DNA from: Isoetes taiwanensis
Lineage: Eukaryota > Streptophyta > Lycopodiopsida > Isoetales > Isoetaceae
Assembly: GCA_021234155.1 (NCBI GenBank)
Contig: JAJEKV010000074.1
Location: 1,204,154 to 1,268,153 of the forward strand
Direction of reading: 5' to 3'
DNA: 64,000 nucleotides
The notes beneath the pieces were generated by a model. It was not told where the DNA came from and did not search any database. It worked only from the letters and a program-made list of their open reading frames with translations. The translations under genes were made by a program, and so were the position numbers. Positions 44,937 to 55,112 of this stretch are shown here, in pieces (the stretch's first letter is position 1; every line of letters starts with the position of its first letter).

Positions 44937-47900
44937 CCCCTCTTCGAAGGCCCAAAAGATTCCGCATCGGTCCGAGAACTTTGTCAAAACCGCTGGAAGG
45001 CCCCGAGGTCGGCCTTGTAGAGACCAGCATGTTTTGTCGCTTTAGACGCACCGGAAGTCTCTAATGGCAAATCGACCTCGCCAAGTCAGTCCTGAATGGC
45101 GGCGAATTACCCTAGGAGCAAGTCGGTTTGCAAAAAGAAAGAAACACTCCACGCCCTCCACTATCCCAAGCCCATCCACACATCCTGGCCAATTGACTAC
45201 GCAGTGTGCTGGACATGAGCTACTTTTCTTCCGCCACGGAACTTGGTCCCCGTGGCAATGTCGACGCTTGAGTCCATTGGCAGAGCCAAATCACGGCCCA
45301 AGAGGGGAGGTCGCCCCGCCGTCCCTAGAGCCTTGGGAGAGGGAAATTCGTGGCAAGCGCCTTTGGGGGATTTTAGGGTCCATGTCTCAAGGCCAACACC
45401 CCCACTCCACGACAAGACACGGTGCAAGGTCTCGGCCCTAACTGACAAGGAGAGGGCCTCCAAACCTAAACCCCGCGGGCTGCCGTGTTCTAGAAAGGTT
45501 TTAGCTTTGGGGCCGAAGTTTTGGTCTCAAGCTGGTTGGGGACGCACAGAAGCCGCTTGACGGCGAGCAAGGGGAACAATATAACGGAACAGAAGTTTGG
45601 GCCTGTCCTCCTCCGATGTGGCAATTAGAAGTCGGGGGGCTTTTGCAAAGCTGGCAAGACATTCATAAATTCTGTAATTAATGCATTATAATTTAAAATA
45701 AATTCTGATTTTTGCCACCGATTCCTAATTCATCTCCAAAGACACAGCCCAACTTTCGAATTTTCTGAGAAGGTCTAGGGTCAAAGGGTTAGCATTAGGA
45801 ACGGGGCTGGGCAGGCCCGCTAAGGACAACCGAGATGGCACCCTTCCCCAAGTCAAACGAGGCCGACCTTGCGTGGCTCCCTCACAAAGAGGGAGAGTCC
45901 CGACCCCGTGAGGCTGGATCCAAAAAGTTCTCGAGGCAGCCCTTCGGCAACGCCCCTGTGGGGGCCGTGACGCTAATGACCACCCTCCCCGAGCCCTGCT
46001 CCCCTATTCGCCATTAGATCCTCCGCTCGTGGGCCCCTTCTTCGAGAAGGCCCAAAAGATTCCGTGATCACCGGAGAACTTGTCAAACCGCCGGAAGGCC
46101 TGAGGTCGGCCTTGTAGTTCGGGCCTTTGGGAGGTTTCTAGAATGGCAAATCAACCTTGCCAAGTCGTCCGGAATGGCTAAATTACCCTAGGGAGCAAGT
46201 TACAAGGTCGGTTTTGCAAAAGAAAGAAACACTCACGCCTCCACGACAAGATCCCAAGATCCACATCCTAGGCCAATTGCCTACGAAAGTGTGCTAGATG
46301 AGCTACTTTGGCGCTTTGGAGGTCGGGTGGTCTTACCCCACGGAACTTGGTCCCTAGGGCAATGTCGGCGCTTCAGTCCATGGCGTGAGCCAAATCACGC
46401 CCGAGAGGGGGGACGCCTGGCCCGGCCCCTGTGGCCTTGGGGAGAGGAAATTGTAAGCACCTTCCGGGAGGATTTTTTAGGGTCCGGTGCTCAAGGCCAA
46501 CACCCCCCACTCCACGAGAAGACACGGGCGCAAGGTCCCTCGCCGACTGACAAGGAGAGGGCCTCAAACGTAAACCCTATGGGTTGCCGTGTTCTAGAAG
46601 GGTTTGGCTTTTGGGGCGAAGTTTTGGTCTCAAGGTTGATACGCGGGTTGCAGAAGCTGTGGCCGAACAGGAGCAAGGGGAACTGACGAACGGAGTTTGG
46701 GCCTGTCCCTCCTCCCGATGTGGCAATTAGAAGTCGGGGAGCTTTTGCAAGGGCAAGACATTCATAAATTCGTAATTAATGCATTGTACAAAAAATAAAT
46801 TCTGATTTTTGCCGTTGGATTCCTAATTCATCTCCAGCACACAACCCAATTATTGGAATTTTCGGAGAAGGTCTAGGTCAAAGGGTTAGCATTAGAACGG
46901 CCAAGGGCAGCCCGCTATGGGGCAACCGAGCCGCACCCTTCCCCAAGTCAAACGAGGCCAGGACCTTGCGGGCTCCCTCACAAGAGGGGAGAGTCCTTAC
47001 CCCGTGAGGTCGATCCAAAAGTTCCCCGAGGCAGCCCTTCCCCGGCGTTCCAACGCTAATGACCACCCTCCCGAGCCCGGTTCCCCTATCCAACCGTTGA
47101 TCCTCCGCTCGGGGGGGCCCCTCTTTCGGAAGGCCCAAAGATTCCAGATCGGCCCCGAGAACTTGTCAAACCGCGAGGCCCCGAGGTCGGCCTTGTAGAA
47201 ACCGCAGTGTTTTGTCATTCGTGCACGGAGAGGCTCGAAATGGCAAATCGACCTCGCCAAGTCAGTCCGAATGGCTAAATTACCCTAGGGAGCAAGTTAC
47301 AAGGTCGGTTTTGCAAAAGAAAGAAACACTCATGCCCTCCACGAAAGTATTTTGTGATCCACATCCTAGGCCAATTGACTACGAGTGTCTTTGGACATGA
47401 GCTACTTTGGCTTCTTGGAGGTCGGGTGGTCTTCGACCACGTAACTTGGTCCCCGTGGCAATGTCGACGTTTCGAGTCCATTGGCAAAACCAAATCATGG
47501 TTCCGAGAATGGAGTTAGCCCATCCGTCCCCAGGGCCTTTAGGAGAGGAAATTCGGGCAAGCAGCTTCGGGGATTTTAGGGTCAGGTGCTGCGGCCAACA
47601 CCCCCACTCCACGACAAGACACGGCGCATGGTCTCGGCCGAATCTGACAAGGAGAGGGCCTCCGAAACGTAAACCCTGTGGATTGCCAGGTTCTAGAAGG
47701 GTTTGCGTTTTGGGGGCCGAAGTTTTGGTCTGCTGCGCTTGGACGTGGGCCGAAGCTCCCGCCAAGAACGCTGGAGCAAGGGGAACTGACGGAACAGAGT
47801 TTGGGCTTGTCCTCCTCCCGATGTCGCAATTAGAAGTCGGGGGGCGCTTTTGCAGTGGCAAGACATTCATAAATCGTAATTAATGCATTGTACGAAAATA

Positions 47901-49600
47901 AATTCTCGATTTTTGCCACCGATTCCTAATTCATCTCCAAAGACACGTTCCAATTTTCGGAATTTTCTGAGAAGGTCTAGGTCAAAGGGTTAGCATTAGA
48001 ACGGTCCGCAAAATCCGTTGTGGGGCAACCGAAATGGCACCCTTCCCTCAAGTCAAACGAGGCGGGACCTTGCGGCTCCCTCACAAGAGGGGAGAGTCCC
48101 ACCCCGTGAGGTCGGATCCAAAAGTTCCCGAGGCAGCCCCTTCCCCGGCAGCTCCCCGGGGCCGACGCTAATGACCACACTCCCGGAGCCCCGTTCCCTA
48201 TCCCACCATTGGGTCCTCCGCTCGGGGGCCCCTCTTCGAGAAGGCCCAAAAGATTCCAGATCGTCCGGAGAACTTGTCAAACCGCGGAGCGTCCCCGAGG
48301 TCGGCCTTGTAGAAACCGCAAAGTTGTTTTGTCATTCGGCACCGCTGAGGCTCTCGAATGGCAAATCGACTCCCGCCAAGTCAGTCCGGGCCAGCTAAAT
48401 TACCCTAGGGAGCAAGTTACAAGGTCGGTTTTGCAAAAGAAAGAACACTCACGCCCTCCACGACAAGATATTCCAAGGCCCACATCCTAGGCCAATTGAC
48501 TACGAGTGTGCTGGACATGAGCTTCTTGGAGGTCGGGTGGTCTTCTGGTCACGGAACTTGGTTCCCATGCAATGTCGACGTTTTGAGTCCATTGGCAGAG
48601 CCAAATCACGGTTCCAGAGAGGGGAGGTCGTGCGCCCGTCCCCAAGGCCTTGGGGAGAGGAAATTCGGGGCAAGCAACTTCCGGGGGTATTTTAGGGTCC
48701 ATGCTCTGGCGTCAACACCCCCACTCCACGACAAGACACGTCGCAAGGTCCCAGCCGAATCTGACAAGGAGAGGGCCTCCGAAACGTAAACACTGTGGGT
48801 TGCCAGGTTCTAGAAGGGTTTGCATTTTGGGGGCCGAGTTTTGGTCTGTTGCAGTTGGGACGTGGCCGAGAAGCTGCGCCGAGAACGCGGAGCAAGTTGA
48901 ACTGGCGGAATGGAGTTTGGGCCTGTCCTCCTCCCGATGTGGCAATTAGAAGTCGGGGGGCGCTTTTGCAGTGGCAAGACATTCATAAATTCGTAATTAA
49001 TGCATTGTACGAAAATAAATTCTAATTTTTTGCCAGCTGGATTTCTAATTCATCTCTAGCACACAGCCCAATTTTTGGAATTTTTGGAGAAGGTCTAGGT
49101 CAAAGGGTTAGCATTAGAACGGTCGGGGCAGCCCCATTGCGGGGCAACCGAGCTGGCACCCTTCCCCAAGTCAAACGAGGCCAGGACCTTGCAGGGCTCC
49201 CTCACAAGAGGGGAGAGTCTGGACCCCAGGAGGCGGGATCCAAAAAAGTTCCCGAGGCAACCCTTCCCCGGCAGCCCCCGGGGCCGCAGACGCTAATGAA
49301 CACCCTCCCGAGCTCGCCCCCTATCCACCATTGATCCTCCGCTCAGGGGCCCCTCTTCGAAGGCCCAAAAGATTCCAGATCGGTCCAGAGAACTTGTCAA
49401 ACCGCTGAGAGCGCCTTGAGGTCGGGCCTTGTAGAAACCGCAGTGTTTTGTTGTTCGGCACCGGGAGGTTCGAATGGCAAATCGACCTCGCCAAGTCGTC
49501 CTGAATGGCTAAATTACCCTAGGGAGCAAGTTACAAGGTCGGTTTTGCAAAAGAAAGAAACACTCACGCCCTCCACGATAGTATCCTGCAGGATCCACAC
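44937..49600. repeat. Satellite array of about 1.1 kb monomers, right part
   Basis: The monomer interrupted at 33934 resumes here. GACATTCATAAATT markers lie near 45658, 46757, 47872 and 48978. With the 11.0 kb insertion removed, the first of these is 1103 bp from the last marker on the left side, so the array was continuous before insertion. The array stops within a monomer at about 49600, directly before the exon-like sequence of the next gene. Confidence 0.95.
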
Positions 49601-49603
49601 CGT

Positions 49604-51199
49604 GCAAGGAACTTGGAGGGAGATTTCAACAAAAAATATATATCCACTACGCACCAAACATTTCTTTGGTTGCAAAGATGTTAAAGATGCTCATTCTCAT
49701 TACTTCGTGTCAAGAGGTAGTGGAACAACGGACTCACAACGCTCAAGAGGGGCTTAATTACGACATGAATCACCGTGAGGGTTCTGATCCCAAGGACATC
49801 GTGGAATTGCCCTCGACTTGGAGAGGTCCGATCCCGACGCACATCGTGTCACTAAAGGAGAGCCGTCCCATTTCGCTTTGTTTTAGATAATGTAAGTCTA
49901 CGGTGATTTGGCCCTCAATATACCCGACTATCATAATAATAATAATGTTTTGGTGAAAGTTTTATGTGAACATATTTTTTAAGATATCAACCTTAAATAT
50001 TAGTACTTTGCCATCTAAATTTGTTGTTTTGTTCATTCTCTTCACTTAGAATAAATTGTAAAGTGCTCAAAAGTTTCCTATCGGGACGAGATATGTATAT
50101 TGACAGTAGACATAAACACGCTTTTATATGCCCACCATTTATGCTTCAGGGACGATCTTCCTAAGAGGGATGACTCGGGAAGTGTCTTTTATACTACACC
50201 GAGGGACGCGGTTTCAAACAATATCTCTCGTCTATGGCCTTCCCGCGGTCTAGGGGAGTGGCCTGGCGCTTACGACCAACGCGAAATAGAGAGCGTCAAA
50301 AATAAAATGAAAGAGAGTTTCCCAGAGATAGAAAAAGCAAAGAGCTTTAACTGGAAGAAGCTCGTTTCAATGATGGGCGAGCTTCAACAAAAAAGGAGGT
50401 ACATGACCTAGTCATAGTCTTGTTTTTATTATTTTAATATTGCATTGATCTATCGATTTATATCAAAGGCAAAGAGTGCTTGATAAACTGAAGTCGAATT
50501 GCAAGAAAGTTGGAGGCGATTGGTCAAAAGTCCCTAAACCACTTAATCTCCACAAGGAAGATATCAAGGTATTTCTTATTTTTTTTGCCATTCATTCACT
50601 TTAACTTGTGATAATGTTGTGTGCCTTGCAATCAGATCGCATTCGAACGTGCAAAGGATCCAGAACAGAAACATAGAGAACGGACTGCGAAAGCAACTGC
50701 AAGTGGACGATCGAACTCCGTCTCATTTGGGCTCCGGCGGTCGGAAAGGGTTTCACCATAGATTCGTAAAAGCTATATTAGTTCACATTAATTTTAATAA
50801 GAACTTTAAATGTCATTAGCTAATACTCGTCATATTGTCATAGTACTGGCTATACGGGTTTCCCCCTAGCAAGGAGCACGTACAAATAGCCACTAGTCGT
50901 GGAGCTGTTTATCTATATCAACAGCTATACGAAGAGGGAACTATCCCACATCACGGGAATGCCAATGTGCGTTGTATGTAATTATTATAATTCTATGAAC
51001 TACATTAATGCCATATTCTTCTGGTTTTTATAGGAAGCAGTGAAGGAGATGAACCAAGCCCTAGACGAGGATGCAGGGCGAGGGGTCGATGAGGGAGCGT
51101 CGAACTATGGTGGAGAGCCATCCAATCACAACCCTGAAGCTGAGCGTCCTCAAACCACTTACTCGGATGACTACTCCACCGAGTCTGATAGAGATTAGC
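49604..51199 (+). CDS. Multi-exon gene, CACTA (En/Spm)-associated protein-like
   Basis: Exons inferred from GT-AG sites and open frames: about 49604-49756 (ends RGSGTT..RSRGA), 50152-50396, 50474-50569, 50638-about 50775, about 50840-50970, and 51035-51199 (stop TAG). The second and third exons join to read QQKRRVLDKLKSNCKKVGGD and WSKVPKPLNLHKEDIK. The fourth has RAKDPEQKHRERTAKATASG then, after a one-base frame change, SHLGSGGRKGFHHRF. H-(L/T)-GSGG is, from memory, a signature of plant proteins encoded by En/Spm-type elements. The last exons read FPPSKEHVQIATSRG and a Glu/Asp-rich tail. It lacks the DDE transposase core, so it would be the accessory (TNPA-like) partner or a fragment. Lineage and exon ends need checking. 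Confidence 0.5.
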
Positions 51200-51374
51200 T
51201 CTAGGCTAAAAGGGTGGATACTCCCCTTAACGAGCCTTTTGTGATTATTTAAAAATATAAATACAATACACGATTTTCAAATTAAAAAAAAAGTGAAATA
51301 CCTTTTGCCTCCTGTACATCATATTGTAATTATCTAAGCAAAACATTTTTTTTTTTTTTAAATTCTTTTTACAG

Positions 51375-51486
51375 GACGTCGCATGCGACGTCTAGTTTTT
51401 TTATTACACATGGATTTTTATTACACGTGAATTTTTTAAATTACACGTGGATTTTTCAATTACACGTGTAACGTCGCATGCAACGT
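51375..51486. repeat. Palindrome pair and CACGTG-bearing subterminal repeats
   Basis: GACGTCGCATGCGACGTC (51375-51392, perfect 18 bp palindrome) and ACGTCGCATGCAACGT (51471-51486, one change) bracket four imperfect copies of AATTACACGTGGATTTTT at a spacing of about 19-20 bp. The palindrome also occurs at 19664-19679 on the far side of the satellite array. Subterminal repeats of this kind are where CACTA proteins bind. Confidence 0.7.
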
Positions 51487-51489
51487 CTA

Positions 51490-52340
51490 TTTTTTTGAGA
51501 TTTATCTATTGCGTACTCAACAAATAAGGAGACAATGCGAAAGCATGGGATAGGTTCTTCCTACATTCTATAAGTTGTGCAATGAGCCTTAAAACCCATT
51601 TTTGTTCTACGTCTTTACGGAAACATTTATGCTGAAATTGGAATCCTCGGTTCATCTGTTGCTGAGTTGCATTAAGAACAACCACACTAACCCCAAAATT
51701 TGCTCAACCTGTAGTTTTTTGGTATCTTTTTTGCAAAAAAATAACACTTAAAGACTACCCATAGTTTTATTCCAAAAACGCTAGAAACAACGTGCATTTT
51801 TTGTCTAAAATTTCTATGCATAGAAATTCGACAGTCTTTTAAAAAAAATTCAATGCGTAGTTTTTAGATGTTGTTTTTACTAAAAAAGTAACCTATGGTT
51901 TGATAGAATATCCACATGTGGTTTTCTAAAATAGCTGTAGTTTTTACTTAGTTGTTTTTAAGTGTTATTTTGAAGTGTTGTTTTTATGCATGGTTTTCAT
52001 ATGTATGTTTTTTGGCATAGTTTTCCTTCGATTGTCCACACGTTGTCTTTGTTACTTTAGTGCAACCACATATTATTTTTCTTTGGTACAATAGCATATG
52101 TATGTTCTATTGTAGTTTTAAAGAAACAATGCATTGGAAATATGTCATAGTAATATTATAAGTCCACAATCAAATGTGTGAATATTGTATGGTAATAGAT
52201 ATATCATATGATAGCAGATCATATTATGGTCTATTACTTCATCTACTGTCATAACATGCTTACTTCGTTTAATCAATATTGTTAATTTGGGATTTTTCGG
52301 CTTGGCAGAAAATATTTTTGGATTTTTTTTAGGTCAATTT
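51490..52340. other. AT-rich intergenic DNA with TAGTTTT-like motifs
   Basis: T-rich sequence in which (C/G)TAGTTTTT, GTTGTTTTT and ATGGTTTT recur many times between 51700 and 52040. No open frame of note. TTTGTTACTTTAGTG at about 52040-52055 was considered as a CACTA right end and not accepted. Confidence 0.5.
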
Positions 52341-52372
52341 TGTAAGATTATGGGGTTATTTGACTGCCTGAA

Positions 52373-53629
52373 ATGTTTCCGATGACCCAAACATCAGAAA
52401 TTTGCCCTTGGGATGATTTTGAGAGGGGATTTCCAGCTGCGACGGATTCTCTTTTTTGGAAATTCCTGGTGAAGGGGCGGCATGGAAGACAATCATCATT
52501 ATCTTTCTCCGTTGATATATCTGGTAGTAGCAGGCGGTGCCAGCTTCTCGCATACATGCCACAAATCTCAGATAACCCATATAAGACTCTTAGTTTATTT
52601 CCCCCCTCACTTGCCATTGTTGCATCATCTTCGTCTTAGGTCTGTCTGCAGACAATGGAGTACTTTGTTTTTTTTCAACTTCTTATATGGAGCATTGTAG
52701 CACAACATCGGCCTCTTTCTTCTTAGCTCTATTTGAGCGAGAACGCGATGTCTCAGGTCCTGGATGTCAGCAAAATGCAGTCTGTGATAGCTTTGGAAAG
52801 GCTTGGCTGGATTTGAGGAAAGAGGGGCCTGGAATGCAGGTCTTATTATACGATCCCTTTGCAGGCTCTTGGCATCCTCTTTCGAGGCCTTTAATCCCTT
52901 ACAATCTTGGTGATAGTATGAACATCAATAGCTATGAGCCTCTTACCTCTACAGGAGGTTTAATATGCTTTCAAAATCTGAATGATCACATGCCAAAGAA
53001 GCTAAGATTAGCTGTATGTAACCCTGTACTGAATGAGTGGATCAATATCCCTGAGGTTTTCTGGGAGGCCGGTTTTGACTTTGTCGTTATGTCTATTGGA
53101 CATTGTTGCTTATATCCAAAACAGGCAGGCTCAGGGTTTTTGCTAGCATTAGTAGAAAGGCAAGTTCCACCCTTGTATTCGATTCAGCAACAAGATGTTG
53201 GACACAAGTTCCTACAGGTGTTTTTCTTGACTATGAAGATTATTGCTTCTCTGAAACTGTTATTGTCAGGGGAATTGCATATTTTCTTGCATTTGATAAT
53301 ATCTACAATGAGAGCTAATGGACGATCCAATTGTTATAACGTATGATATAATCCAACAAAAGATAAGGCTTTTATATCCTCTAAGCGAAGAAACTTGTGA
53401 AGATGTACATGAGGCCTCAGTTGTTTTAATTATATGGCCAAGTAGTGATGATGGGGTTTGGTCGAATGGATGGATTGTGCATGTGGACATATCATACTGG
53501 CACATCCGAATGGAGGTTATTCAAGTCTATCACAACACTACCTTGGGGAAAGGATGGAGATTGTATACTAAATCATGGATGTTTGGGGTCTCTCAAAATC
53601 ATAACTTGTATAAGGTAGAAATACAGTGA
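52373..53629 (+). pseudogene. F-box-like gene copy 1, broken
   Basis: This is the left member of a tandem pair with 55113-56417. F-box text (LPLLHHLRLRSVCRQWSTL) is at 52605-52665, preceded by sequence missing from copy 2. Compared with copy 2 it has an extra T in the run near 52670, one T fewer near 53172, a 13 bp deletion at 53317 and a 4 bp insertion near 53407, so the frame is lost at least four times. The AT-rich context makes consensus error unlikely. F-box proteins normally present substrates to SCF ubiquitin ligases; this copy should not make a full product. Confidence 0.75.
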
Positions 53630-54201
53630 ATGAAATTTATAGAGACATGCTATTGATTTCCCATTATTTGCTTGCTTTTGCAGGTTACATGCAGATGTTT
53701 AGCATACTCAGAGCAAGCTTACTGAAGATGGTTTTGCATATTGAACAAGACTTTCTTTCCCCATAACATAGAACATCCTCAGGTAGCAGTCATATGTAAT
53801 CAATTTGTGTCTAGCATGGTCTTCAATTGCAGTTGAAAAGCTTGCTTTATTTATTTTCTAATTTCAACTTTATACGAATCATTTTTGAAATTCCTTTTAT
53901 GTACGTCTTTTATAAAATCTTATGGCCAGCTATGCCTCCATCTTTATTTTTTGCTCTACGTTACAACGAGCTCTGAGCTATGTTGTAGAAAAGATATTAG
54001 CCAGTTCGTACATGTCTGATATTGTGTGTCTTGAAAATGTGCAAGCAATTTCTGCACCCAAATACCACAAATAGAATAGAATAGATTCACAACTTCCCCA
54101 AATATTTCCCATCTGTTCACAGGTCTTTCACCAAATCCAAGTTACCTTTTCAGGCATGGCCAGCTATGGCTTTTGACAATGCCGAAGGCAAAGGCCTTAT
54201 G
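52585..54201. repeat. Segmental duplication, left copy
   Basis: 52585-54201 is repeated at 55138-56824 (offset about 2.55 kb), covering the F-box region and about 500 bp of shared 3' flank up to CCTTATGCAAC. Homology in copy 2 ends exactly where a gypsy LTR (TGATACAATG) begins at 56825, whereas copy 1 continues TTCTTGGCCTC, so the LTR element was inserted after the duplication. Confidence 0.9.
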
Positions 54202-54230
54202 CAACTTCTTGGCCTCAATTCATCATAGAA

Positions 54231-54440
54231 GAATAGAATAGAATAGAATAGAATAGTTTTTTAACGTCCACGGAGACCAATAGGTCATGGGACCCATACA
54301 ATGGGCTAGTACAATCATTACTACTAGGATTAAAAAACCCCTGCCTCGAAAGGTTTTCATCCACAGCGATAAAAGCTTCAGGGAGAAAAGTCGCAGGCTT
54401 TGATTTGCCATAATTCAAAATTTTGGTGCTATCCATATTG
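54231..54440 (-). mobile_element. 3' end fragment of a LINE with (CTATT)n tail
   Basis: On the minus strand the segment ends GGACGTTAAAAAA followed by CTATTCTATTCTATTC. The same GTCCCATG(A/G)CCT...(A/G)CGTTAA end is found at 57099-57140 in the LINE with intact RT. It is only 3' terminal sequence, without coding capacity; the 5' break near 54440 is approximate. Confidence 0.65.
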
Positions 54441-55112
54441 TTGGATCATAAGTTGTTGGTTGGAGTTCTTACCTCCAATGCTCGCAGGGCTTTTTTATCT
54501 CCAATGCCAGCAGACTTTTCAGGTTGGAATTTGCACATGAACTATATGATCTCTCTACAATGCTGGATGCAGTTTAGAAAATGTATATTGCAGGTTATTT
54601 TTTCTAATATGCATTTCTGCCCGCAACCAAATGGCACGAGTAAGAGAGGTTCTTTGCATCTCGGGCACATAAAACATTTGCCTCAAATACATGTGTTCAA
54701 ATGACCGCAATTGTACCATGTATAGAATCTCATCCTGTCACTGGGTTTATGCAAATGGCCTCATTATACTGTATATAGAATCTCATCCCAAAACAGGGTG
54801 TATGCAAAGGCCCTAAGGTAACGATATTTAGTTTTTTCACAATGTTTGTTGTGCAAATGCAACATTTACAAAGGAGATCTGTATCCTTTGTTATTTAGGT
54901 TCACCAAAACAATAATTTAATTTTGGATGCAAACCTTTCAAGTATGTGAACATCTTCATTAGAGGTGTAACAAAAAAGCAATAGGCCCTACTAGGAGGTT
55001 GCATGCCAGAACACAGCATGAGCCTGGTAAAGAGCTATAGTACTGATATATGCATGTGCAGGGGTCGACATTTGTATATCGGAGTGGATAGACCAAAAAT
55101 CTTCAAAGCCTT
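54441..55112. other. Intergenic DNA between the F-box copies
   Basis: AT-rich, with a small internal duplication (TCTCATCC..GGGTTTATGCAAA near 54730 and GGGTGTATGCAAA near 54798). No gene was supported. Confidence 0.5.

Noticed and set aside
19709-49600. Dozens of 60-160 codon frames in the satellite array
   Set aside because: Their frames and lengths change from monomer to monomer and no protein is kept across copies; they reflect high GC content.
52040-52056. TTTGTTACTTTAGTG as the right end of the CACTA-like element
   Set aside because: It matches only the TAGTG and a few bases of the left end, and the next bases (CAA) do not repeat the three bases before the left CACTA.
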